A stretch of DNA of 22,307 bases from positions 1 to 22,307 of the forward strand of contig DASVTU010000015.1 in NCBI GenBank assembly GCA_036387415.1. The letters are read 5' to 3'. Under the pieces are notes generated by a model. That model saw only the letters and a program-made list of their open reading frames with translations. It had not been told where the DNA came from and ran no database searches. Source of the DNA: DASVTU01 sp036387415 (GTDB taxonomy: Bacteria; Acidobacteriota; Blastocatellia; Pyrinomonadales; Pyrinomonadaceae). A program made the position numbers and the translations under genes. Shown here one piece after another: positions 14,524-21,722 of the stretch (positions are counted from its first letter, which is position 1; the number at the start of each line of letters is the position of its first letter).

Positions 14524-17165
14524 TTCAAACCGGGACGCAGCGCGCGTTCGCTGTCGGCCTGCTGCTCTTCGACGGGCTGAAGTTCCCAGAGCTTTCTGAC
14601 GGCCTTCTCGATCTCCGGCTGGTCGCCGCGCGCGGTCGCCGCTTCGCCGGAGGCGAGCCACTTCTGCGCCTCCTCCGCGTTGACGAAACGGCGTCCGGGT
14701 CGCTGGAAGTAGGCGAACCAGTCGCGCCAGAACCATTCCTGCGCGTGAAGTATCTGGCGACGGATATGCTTCAAGACGACGAGCGACTTCTGGACGCCGC
14801 GCGCGTCCTGATGGGAGGCCGCGCGACGCAGTTCCCTGTCGAGCACTTGAAAGCGTTCCCTCTGCGCGGCGTCGCCGTAGTTGACGACATCCTCCGCAAT
14901 CTCCGAGGCGAGGCGCAGGGCATCTTCGAAGATGTCGCGGCGCTTATCGAGGCCGCTCTCGCGTTCGAGGTTGGCGATGCGTGCACGCAGTTCGCGCGCA
15001 CGCTCGACGTAGCCTTTGGCGAGGTCGTGTTCGGGTTCGCTTCCGGTCGCCTGTTGGAGTCCGATTTCGATGTCGAGGTCTTCGATTTCGCGCCGGAGTC
15101 GTTGGGCTTCGCGGCGCGGGCTGAGTTCTTCGAGCAGCGCGCGGCGTTCGCGTTCGTCGGACGGCAACTCGTCCTCCTCGAAGACGAGTTCGGGAAACTC
15201 CACATCCTCAGCCGCCGCATCGGACGCGCTCACCAGCAGCAGACGTTCCTCTAATCTATCGAGACGCGCGAGCGAGGTTTCGAGTTCGGTCTGAAGCGAC
15301 GTGAAGAGTTCGAGATAGTTCGGTTCCTCTTCCTGCGGGATGTAGATGCGCTCCGTGAAATGCTCGTTGAGATGCGGCACGAAGACCTCGACCGTGATGA
15401 GCCGCGAGGCGTCGATTTTGATATGGAGTTGCACCTCCGCGCCTTCCGGGATGGGACGCCGCACGTACTCGCTCCTGATATGCATGTTGCCGACCCAAGT
15501 GTTCGCCTGCGGCTCGGAGAAGGCTTCGCCCTCCCAGAGTTTGATGGCGAGCGAGGTCTCCAATTCGCTCGGCCTGAGCGTCTGCGCCGCACGAAACGAG
15601 ACGCTCTTTTCCGCCGGAAGCAAAGACATGCGCGGGAAGACCGGATGCAGCGTGATGCGTTCGCCGTCCGCCTCCGCGACTTCGACCGAGATGGTGTGCG
15701 GCAACGGCGGCGCGCTGAACGTCAAACCGTGTCGAATCTGAAACTCGCGCGGCTCGGCTTCGAGCACGCGTCCCGACGCGTCGCGCAGGCTGAGGACGAA
15801 GACGGAAGTCTTCCCTTCCTCCAAAGTGACGGGCATCTCGAAATAACCATCATCCCCAAGCGGATGCCAGCCGCTCGTCCAGTAGCCGCTTGCGGCGTCA
15901 ATCCTTGCCTCGCGCGCCTCGCCTCCCTCGCCCGCCACATTTGTTGCGCGACGTTCGACGATGCCCGCCACCGGACACTGCAAAGCATCGCTGACCGACT
16001 CGAACGCGAGACGCACGCGCACCTTGCCGGGAGCCGCGACGCTCGTCTTCGTTGCGGCGTCGGCGCGGCGTTCAATGGTCGAGCCGTAGAGACATGCGCC
16101 GCGCGCTACGACCGTCATCGGGTCGAGCGAAAAATCGACGCGCGCGCCGAGTTGCGCGCTGACGGCGGAGCGCACGTAGGGCATCTGCGTCGGGCCGCCG
16201 ACGAGCAGGATGCGGTCTAGGTCTCGCCCCTCGATGCGTGCGCCCGCAAGCGCATCCTCTGCGAGTCGCAGGCAACGCGCGACTAACGGTTCGACTTCGC
16301 TTTCGAGCGCGGAGCGCGTCAGTCGAAGGTCGGCTTCGATGGGCGTACCCGCAAGGTCTTCGCCGAGGTCGATGAAGCTGACGACCGTCTCATCAGCCGT
16401 CGATAAATCAATCTTGGCGCGTTCGGCGACGGCGTTGAGTTTGCGTGTCAGACGCCCCAACTCGGGCGCGTCCGCGTACGCCGTGGGCAGCGCGAACTGC
16501 TCGCCGAGGAAAGGCAGAAAGATGTTCTGCACGATGAGACGGTCAACGTCTTTGCCGCCGAGATGGTTGTCGCCGCGATGCTCCAAAACGCTCAGACGCC
16601 CGTCGCGCGTCGAGACGATGGCAACATCGAGTGTGCCGCCGCCGAGGTCGAAGACGAGCCAGCGTTGGCCGCGCGCGTCGGCGCGCACGCCGTACGCCAA
16701 CGCCGCCGCAATCGGCTCTTGCAGCAGCGGATACTCTTCGAGTCCGGCCAACTGCGCGGCCCGCGCCGTCGCTTCGCATTGCAGCGTCGTGAACGCGGCG
16801 GGCACGGTAATCACAGACGCACGCACGTCCTCGCCCGTCCGCCGACGCGCGTCCGTCAGGAGCGACTTCAAGACTTCGGCGGACAGTTCCTCCGGCGACA
16901 TCGCGCGCCCCGCCGACGGAAACGTCTTCTCGTACTTCTGTCCCATCAAACGCTTGAATTCGGCGGCCACGTTGTCTGGGTCGGTGACGACGGCGTTGTA
17001 CGCGCGCAAGCCCGTCAAGATGCTGCCGCTTCTGAGGACGCGCACCACCGAAGGCGTCACGTTCATCTGGTCGCCGCTCGGCACGACGCGCACTTCGTCG
17101 CCATCCATGCATGCGATGCATGAATTGGTGGTGCCCAAATCAATCCCGTAATTGATGTGCTTCAT
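14517..17165 (-). CDS. Large Hsp70-family chaperone with extended helical C-terminus
   Basis: The 882-aa product starts at ATG 17165 with GAGGG nine bases upstream. The ATPase domain is intact: phosphate-1 motif YGIDLGTTNSCIA (residues 6-18), phosphate-2 VFDLGGGTLDVAIV (171-184) and adenosine motif ILLVGGPTQMPYV (319-331). After about residue 370 there is an inserted beta-rich segment (about 375-480), then a region like the Hsp70 substrate-binding beta domain (ISVEVAEADGERITLHPVFP), and a long charged helical tail from about 630 to the end. Normal DnaK is about 640 aa and ends with a disordered EEVD-like or acidic tail, so this is a divergent, longer relative and not the housekeeping gene. 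It lies 94 bp after the GrpE-like gene and is the last gene of the minus-strand chaperone set. Client proteins are unknown; the exported proteins of this replicon are possible only if they are held before export. Confidence 0.88.
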   Translation of the reverse strand: MKHINYGIDLGTTNSCIACMDGDEVRVVPSGDQMNVTPSVVRVLRSGSILTGLRAYNAVVTDPDNVAAEFKRLMGQKYEKTFPSAGRAMSPEELSAEVLKSLLTDARRRTGEDVRASVITVPAAFTTLQCEATARAAQLAGLEEYPLLQEPIAAALAYGVRADARGQRWLVFDLGGGTLDVAIVSTRDGRLSVLEHRGDNHLGGKDVDRLIVQNIFLPFLGEQFALPTAYADAPELGRLTRKLNAVAERAKIDLSTADETVVSFIDLGEDLAGTPIEADLRLTRSALESEVEPLVARCLRLAEDALAGARIEGRDLDRILLVGGPTQMPYVRSAVSAQLGARVDFSLDPMTVVARGACLYGSTIERRADAATKTSVAAPGKVRVRLAFESVSDALQCPVAGIVERRATNVAGEGGEAREARIDAASGYWTSGWHPLGDDGYFEMPVTLEEGKTSVFVLSLRDASGRVLEAEPREFQIRHGLTFSAPPLPHTISVEVAEADGERITLHPVFPRMSLLPAEKSVSFRAAQTLRPSELETSLAIKLWEGEAFSEPQANTWVGNMHIRSEYVRRPIPEGAEVQLHIKIDASRLITVEVFVPHLNEHFTERIYIPQEEEPNYLELFTSLQTELETSLARLDRLEERLLLVSASDAAAEDVEFPELVFEEDELPSDERERRALLEELSPRREAQRLRREIEDLDIEIGLQQATGSEPEHDLAKGYVERARELRARIANLERESGLDKRRDIFEDALRLASEIAEDVVNYGDAAQRERFQVLDRELRRAASHQDARGVQKSLVVLKHIRRQILHAQEWFWRDWFAYFQRPGRRFVNAEEAQKWLASGEAATARGDQPEIEKAVRKLWELQPVEEQQADSERALRPGLKL

Positions 17166-17259
17166 CCGACAAAACCCTCGTCTGTGAAGGGCGCTCTCGG
17201 TCGCGCCTCAGGCCACTTCACACGCGCGCCGCGTCTCGCGCCGCCCGTGTTCGCTCCGG

Positions 17260-17628
17260 TCATGTGCCGCGACGCGTAATGACGACCTGCCCATGCCTCG
17301 CCACCGCGCCGCGCCACATGACGATGGGCGCGACCGTCTCATCGACCATCTCCACACCGGACGGCAAACCCTCGTCCGTCAACGCGTCGAGCACTTCGAC
17401 GGCCAGCCCCGCCTCGTATCTCAATCCCGTCACGTCGCGCACCGTCACTTCACGTTCGTTCAAAAATCGACCCAGACGCCGCGACAGCAGACGCGCGTGC
17501 GACGTGGCGGCTTCGTGCCCGTCATGTGTTGCGAGCCAGCGGTCGAAGCGCCACCAGTCGATGGCGAGTTCGACCAGCGCGTCCAGAGGCACTTCGATTC
17601 GCGGCGCGGTTGCCACGTCGTTCGACAT
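17260..17628 (-). CDS. Small GrpE-like (nucleotide-exchange-factor-like) protein
   Basis: The start at 17628 is chosen because GGAGG lies nine bases upstream; an earlier in-frame ATG at 17706 would overlap the upstream gene by about 60 bases. The 122-aa protein begins with an amphipathic helical region (PLDALVELAIDWWRFDRWLATH) and ends with a beta-rich part (VAPIVMWRGAVARHGQVVITRRG) similar in pattern to the wing of GrpE, which ends in a Val-Val-x-Val-type strand. It lacks the long N-terminal coiled coil of true GrpE. The call rests mainly on its position between a J-like gene (17-base gap) and an Hsp70 gene. It could instead be an unrelated accessory factor. Confidence 0.5.
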   Translation of the reverse strand: MSNDVATAPRIEVPLDALVELAIDWWRFDRWLATHDGHEAATSHARLLSRRLGRFLNEREVTVRDVTGLRYEAGLAVEVLDALTDEGLPSGVEMVDETVAPIVMWRGAVARHGQVVITRRGT

Positions 17629-17645
17629 CTTCACAATCCTCCATT

Positions 17646-19412
17646 TCAACGGCTGCGCGTCGTGTTGGTCTGCGGCGTCGCTGGTGGCGTCGCGTCTGCG
17701 AGCCATGCTTCATAGCCGCCCGCGAGGATGGCGACGTTGCGGTGGCCGAGGCGTTGAAATTCCAACGCGGCGAGATAGCTGCGCGGTCGCTTCTCGTCGC
17801 TGTAGACGACCAACTGCCGACCGCCTCGCTGCAAGTCGCCCGCATACTTCGCAAACTCTCCCCACGGCAAAGAAATCGCTCCGTCGATGTGCCCGGCCAA
17901 ATACTCTTCCGTGCTCCGCACATCGACGACGACGACGCGCCTCCTCTCCAACTTCCGTCGCAGTTCGGGCACTTCCATGACGTGCACCGCGAGCGGGTTA
18001 GCCTTCGAGGATAACGGCGGCGGCATCGGAGGCATCGGCGGCATGGAGAAGTTCATGTTGGGCGGCGTGTATTTGAGCGTCGGCGTGAAATTGAAGTTGG
18101 GCGTATTGAAGCCGACCCTCGGCGACGGCTTCAGAATGCCCGTGCAACGATGGCACATGCCGAGCAGTACACACATGCCGAAAACGACGTACAACATCGT
18201 CGAGACGCCGCTGCTCTCCGCGGTCTTCACGCCGAGGTCTTCTTTCAAGTACGACGCGAAGAGTTCTTCCTGCGGGCGCAGTTGGTGCGCGAGGCTCGCG
18301 CGATATTCCTCCTCCGTCCTCGGCTTGATGAAGTCGCCGCGCCCGCGCTCGCGCAACTCCTCCGCGATGAGCAACTCGGCGTCGCTCGCGGGCGGCGCGA
18401 GCGCCCACGCTTTTTCCAGTAGACGCGTACCGACATCGCGGCGCGACGCCGGATAACCGACGGCCAGTTGCCGTAGATACGACGCGCCCGTCTCGCAGAC
18501 GCGACGCGTCGTGTGGCTTTCGGCTCCGGCCAGTTCGAGGATGCGTCGGAGTTGCGGCCTCACCTCATCCTTGAAACGCGCCAGCGTCTCGTTGCAGAGC
18601 TTGATGTTGTCGTTGTCTTTGTAGCTCTTGAAGCGTTCGATGAGGAAGTTAGTCAGAATCTCCCTGCAACGATTTTCCAGACTCTCGTCCAAAGGAGAGA
18701 TGATTTCGCGTTCGTACTCCGCGACGAGCGCCCGTGGCAGAGGCGCGACGCGCAACACCGCGAAGACTCTCTGACAGGCCGCGAAATCGCCGCGCAGCAT
18801 GGCATCCTTCGACAGTTCGACGAGCGGAGCGGTCAACCGACGCAGAGTCTGTCCTCGCAGTTTACGAATCTCGCCATGCGTCGCCAGTTGTTCAAACTCG
18901 CCACGCAAATCCGCCGCCAACAGAAACGACCAGAACTCCTCGCGCTCGACCACTTCGCGCCACAAACCCAACGCGCGCGCCCACCACTCCGCATCCTTCA
19001 ACCCGCCGTCGAAACGAAACGCCGACGCATAGGCCAGCAGCGCCGCATCATGCCGCGCCGTGGCTTCATCTCGCGCCAGCAACGCCTCGACTCCGGCGCG
19101 CAAATCGTCGAACCCCGCGCCCGCCTGCGCGACGGCCTCCGGCATCTCGGAGAACCAGAACAGGCGTTCGCGTATGCGTTGCGAAGGGCGCGCCAGTCGT
19201 CCCAGGGCATCGCGCACGCCGTTCTCCGTTCTCTCACACGCGCCGAGCCACAGCGCGTCGCACGGCGTCGGACGCGCCAACCCCAACTGCAACGCACGAC
19301 GACGTGCCGCCGCCGCTTCGTAAATCTCTCTCTGCAAAGCGCCGCCCGCGAGACCGAGCATCCGGTAGGCATTCTCTGTGACGGGTTGCCAGAAGCGTTC
19401 GGGCGTTTCCAT
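17646..19412 (-). CDS. Membrane-anchored J-like protein with rhodanese-like C-terminus
   Basis: The 588-aa product is called from ATG 19412, which has GGAG six bases upstream; a GTG at 19460 would add 16 mostly Thr residues and has no Shine-Dalgarno. Residues about 13-90 (NAYRMLGLAGGALQREIYE, then RDALGRLARPSQRIRERLFWF) match the pattern of divergent J domains beside bacterial Hsp70 genes, but the HPD tripeptide is absent. A long helical region follows. One membrane helix lies at about residues 401-424 (MLYVVFGMCVLLGMCHRC), then a Pro/Asn-rich stretch, then a rhodanese fold (VVVVDVRSTEEYLAGHIDGA, LAGGYEAWL). The rhodanese active-site Cys of the usual VVYC motif is Ser (VVYSDEKRPRS), so sulfur transfer is not expected. 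It is followed 17 bases later by the GrpE-like gene. It may place the Hsp70 at the membrane. Confidence 0.72.
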   Translation of the reverse strand: METPERFWQPVTENAYRMLGLAGGALQREIYEAAAARRRALQLGLARPTPCDALWLGACERTENGVRDALGRLARPSQRIRERLFWFSEMPEAVAQAGAGFDDLRAGVEALLARDEATARHDAALLAYASAFRFDGGLKDAEWWARALGLWREVVEREEFWSFLLAADLRGEFEQLATHGEIRKLRGQTLRRLTAPLVELSKDAMLRGDFAACQRVFAVLRVAPLPRALVAEYEREIISPLDESLENRCREILTNFLIERFKSYKDNDNIKLCNETLARFKDEVRPQLRRILELAGAESHTTRRVCETGASYLRQLAVGYPASRRDVGTRLLEKAWALAPPASDAELLIAEELRERGRGDFIKPRTEEEYRASLAHQLRPQEELFASYLKEDLGVKTAESSGVSTMLYVVFGMCVLLGMCHRCTGILKPSPRVGFNTPNFNFTPTLKYTPPNMNFSMPPMPPMPPPLSSKANPLAVHVMEVPELRRKLERRRVVVVDVRSTEEYLAGHIDGAISLPWGEFAKYAGDLQRGGRQLVVYSDEKRPRSYLAALEFQRLGHRNVAILAGGYEAWLADATPPATPQTNTTRSR

Positions 19413-19482
19413 GTTCGGCTCCGTCGGCGGAGCGTGGCGTGTCGTCGTAGTGGTGGTCACTGATTGGCCGCGAGGCTGAGAC

Positions 19483-20457
19483 TTAGGTCTCGTCTTCGTA
19501 GACGAGAAAGTTGACGGCGTTCTGGTCGAGATTTTCGCGTCCGTGGTCGTACTTCATGACCGTCTTGGGGTCGCGGTGTCCGCTCATCATCTGCACCTGC
19601 CGGTAGGTCAAACCCTGATCGAGCGCTTTGGTGATGGCGGTGCGACGGAGGTCGTGCGGCGAGACACGGCCAATGCCTCCGTAATTCGCCCAACGCTGGA
19701 CGATGTTCCAGACCATGCGCGTCGAGAGCGGCTTGCTGAATTCGAGCGTGCGATAGTTGGTGTGTGGTTGAAAGATGAAGGCGTCGGCGCCGTCGCTGTG
19801 GAGACGCTCGCGCCGTTTGCGGTCGAGTTTGAGGTATTCGTCAAACGCCTTCTTGACCTCTGCCGGAAGCGGCAGCGTCCGCTCGCGCCCGCCTTTGACC
19901 TTGAACTTGATAATCCAACGGCCATGACTCCAATGCATCGACGAAACCTTCAACGAGCAGACCTCGCTGACGCGGATACCGAGTTTGAGCATGGTCAGGA
20001 TGATGGCGTAGTCGCGCGCCCCGTCCGGCTTCGCGCGGTCAGGCCCGGCGAGCAGGTATTGCACCTCTTTGACGGTCAACGCGCGTCCGGCGAGTTCGTT
20101 TGAGATGGCTGGCGGCGGCACCACTCTGGTCGCCGCCGGGTTCAACATGACGTAGCCGCCCGCGCGCAAGTACTCAAAGAACGAACGCACCACCGAGAGC
20201 TTGAAAGAGATGGTCGTCGCCTTCTTTTTGCGATGCTTCAAACCGTCGCGCCATTGCAGGAGGTGCGCGGGCGTGACGAGCGTCGGATGAATGCCCTGCA
20301 CGAAGGCGAAGAACTCGCGTATGACGCGACGGTATGCCCTGCGCGTCTCCTCCGACACGGACTTTTCACAAAATGGCGCGGCGGTCTTCGGGTCGAAACG
20401 CAGCGGCGCCAGTGCTTCACGCGCGGGCGGCGTCAAGGGCGGTTGTTCGCTCGACAT
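19483..20457 (-). CDS. Tyrosine recombinase (Xer/phage-integrase family)
   Basis: The protein is 324 aa, from ATG 20457 with GAGG seven bases upstream. It has the two-domain layout: an N-terminal SAM-like core-binding domain (TRRAYRRVIREFFAFVQGIHP, residues about 38-105) and a catalytic domain. All catalytic residues are visible: Arg162 (GIRVSEVCSL), Lys188 (KVKGGRERTLPL), His268 and Arg271 (PHDLRRTA), His294 (MSGHRDPKTV) and Tyr303 (KYDHGREN). Length and spacing fit XerC/D-like enzymes and small integrases, and it is too short for a protelomerase. It is read divergently from the XRE-ParA operon and lies 70 bp upstream of the chaperone genes on the same strand. Likely jobs are multimer resolution of the circle or integration into a host chromosome; no attachment site was identified. 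Confidence 0.92.
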   Translation of the reverse strand: MSSEQPPLTPPAREALAPLRFDPKTAAPFCEKSVSEETRRAYRRVIREFFAFVQGIHPTLVTPAHLLQWRDGLKHRKKKATTISFKLSVVRSFFEYLRAGGYVMLNPAATRVVPPPAISNELAGRALTVKEVQYLLAGPDRAKPDGARDYAIILTMLKLGIRVSEVCSLKVSSMHWSHGRWIIKFKVKGGRERTLPLPAEVKKAFDEYLKLDRKRRERLHSDGADAFIFQPHTNYRTLEFSKPLSTRMVWNIVQRWANYGGIGRVSPHDLRRTAITKALDQGLTYRQVQMMSGHRDPKTVMKYDHGRENLDQNAVNFLVYEDET

Positions 20458-20496
20458 CAGGCTTCCTCACATCCTCTCTGAAACATGTAAACCTTG

Positions 20497-20517
20497 AAAC
20501 GTTGGACGACCACGTTT
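20497..20517. promoter_or_regulatory. Dyad AAACGT-N9-ACGTTT before the recombinase gene
   Basis: Arms at 20497-20502 and 20512-20517 are perfect inverted copies with a 9-base spacer, 40 bases before the recombinase start. Size and spacing suit a regulator site or a recombinase-binding site. No function can be assigned from the sequence. Confidence 0.4.
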
Positions 20518-20544
20518 GAAATAAACCGGCGAACGGACTGGAGA

Positions 20545-20573
20545 ATGATGGTCTAAAGTTGAAAGGTAGTCAA
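20545..20573 (-). promoter_or_regulatory. Promoter candidate for the recombinase gene, with a dyad on the -35
   Basis: On the minus strand TTGACT (20573-20568) is followed by a 17-base spacer and CATCAT (20550-20545). The -35 is good and the -10 matches four of six bases. A dyad AGTTGA-N7-TCAACT (20557-20562 and 20570-20575) overlaps the -35, which would allow repression. Adjacent DNA at 20570-20640 is AT-rich. Confidence 0.4.
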
Positions 20574-20684
20574 CTATTTCGTTCTTAAAATAACTTTTAT
20601 CGGAAACTTCATAAAATTTTCATCCATGCTTCCACACGCCACGCTCGCAGCGGCAGATAATCTCGCGCCCATCAAGAATATTTA

Positions 20685-20713
20685 TTGACCCGACTAGGCA
20701 ATAAGTCTATATT
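20685..20713 (+). promoter_or_regulatory. Strong sigma-70-type promoter of the XRE-ParA operon, with operator-like dyad
   Basis: TTGACC (20685-20690), a 17-base spacer and TATATT (20708-20713) form a good promoter. Transcription would begin near 20719-20722, at or just before the ATG at 20722. Inverted half-sites TTATTG (20682-20687) and CAATAA (20699-20704), with outer GAATAT (20676-20681) and ATATTC (20709-20714), bracket the promoter, as expected for an autorepressor site. Confidence 0.65.
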
Positions 20714-20721
20714 CCGCGGCT

Positions 20722-20928
20722 ATGGAAAGAACCATTACGATGCACGAACTGAGGACGCGCAGGGTCGCTCTAGGGCTGAGTCAGGCCAAGTTGGCCGAAC
20801 GTCTGGGCGTCGATACGATGACGGTCTCGCGTTGGGAGCGGGGCGTGCGTTCGATTCCGACATACATCGCACTGGCGCTGGAAGCCATCGAGATGCGCGA
20901 GGTGCAGAGGAGAGTGGAGGCGGCATGA
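20722..20928 (+). CDS. XRE-family helix-turn-helix regulator
   Basis: A 68-aa protein made almost entirely of one HTH domain: LRTRRVALGLSQAKLAERLG, then VDTMTVSRWERGVRSIP, the classic Cro/C1-type pattern. It lacks any dimerisation or sensor domain. With ATG 20722 the mRNA would be nearly leaderless given the promoter at 20685-20713; the alternative ATG at 20740 gives a leader with a weak GGAAAGA and removes six residues. Its stop overlaps the ParA start (ATGA). Its likely role is to control its own promoter and perhaps the divergent recombinase, setting ParA and initiator levels. Confidence 0.88.
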   Translation: MERTITMHELRTRRVALGLSQAKLAERLGVDTMTVSRWERGVRSIPTYIALALEAIEMREVQRRVEAA

Positions 20929-21722
20929 AAACAATCGTGCTGGCAAACGCCAAAGGAGGCACGGGCAAGACCACCGTGGCCGTCAATCTGTCGGCTTGTC
21001 TGGCCTCGCATCATGGCAAACGCGTGCTCGGCATCGACCTCGATTCGCAGGGCAATTTCGGTATCTCCTACGGCATCGACCCGCGCCAGTTGACGCACAC
21101 GGCCTACCATTTTCTGTGCGCCGAAGCGCCCGACATACGCGCCTACGTCAAGGAGATTACGCCCCACCTCCATCTCATCGCCAACGCTATCTCGCCCGAT
21201 TTGGAGAACCGTCTCGAAGCGAGCCACAACCGCGATTCGCTCCTGCGTCTGCGACTGCGGCAACTGCGCGGCCAGTATGATTACATCGTCATCGACACGC
21301 CGCCCGCCATGCGTACCGCGACCATGAACGCCATCGTCGCCGCAGATGAAGTAATCGTGGTCGTCGATTGCGGCTACTACGCGCTCTACGGCCTGACCGA
21401 CTTGATGCGCCAAATCGCGCGCGTCAGCGACGCCTACGAGAAGGACGACATTGTTATCCGCGGTCTGCTGAATCTCTACAATCGAGGGCAAAATTTAGAC
21501 CGCGACGTGAAGAATGAAGTCTTCGACTTCTTCGGTGGTCTGATGATTCAAACCATCATCCACAAGAACGTCCGTCTGGCCGAGGCCGCTTCGGCCAGTC
21601 AACCGATTATCGAATTCGATTCCACCGCTCCGGGAAGTTTCGACTTCCTCAAACTCAGCAAGGAGTTGTTGGCAGAATATGAGCCAGAAACGCAAACGAG
21701 GTCTGCAAAGCGGGCTAAGTGA
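20925..21722 (+). CDS. parA: ParA-type partition ATPase
   Basis: The start at 20925 (GGAGG four bases upstream, ATGA overlap with the XRE gene) gives 265 aa. The deviant Walker A is KGGTGKTT (residues 10-17), the A' motif is IDLDSQGN (37-44) and Walker B is YIVIDTPPA (120-128). The length fits a small ParA without an N-terminal HTH (type Ib-like or Soj-like). It moves plasmid copies apart by ATP-dependent binding to the nucleoid, together with a centromere-binding partner. No ParB with a nuclease or HTH domain is present; the following gene overlaps by 44 bases and encodes a winged-helix protein that could be the partner. The C-terminal residues are coded in a different frame within that overlap. 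Confidence 0.92.
   Translation: MKTIVLANAKGGTGKTTVAVNLSACLASHHGKRVLGIDLDSQGNFGISYGIDPRQLTHTAYHFLCAEAPDIRAYVKEITPHLHLIANAISPDLENRLEASHNRDSLLRLRLRQLRGQYDYIVIDTPPAMRTATMNAIVAADEVIVVVDCGYYALYGLTDLMRQIARVSDAYEKDDIVIRGLLNLYNRGQNLDRDVKNEVFDFFGGLMIQTIIHKNVRLAEAASASQPIIEFDSTAPGSFDFLKLSKELLAEYEPETQTRSAKRAK

Noticed and set aside
20685..20924. Longer ParA start upstream of 20925
   Set aside because: It would begin at the promoter and run through the XRE gene in another frame. The ATG at 20925 has GGAGG upstream and begins right at the conserved MKTIVLANAKGG.
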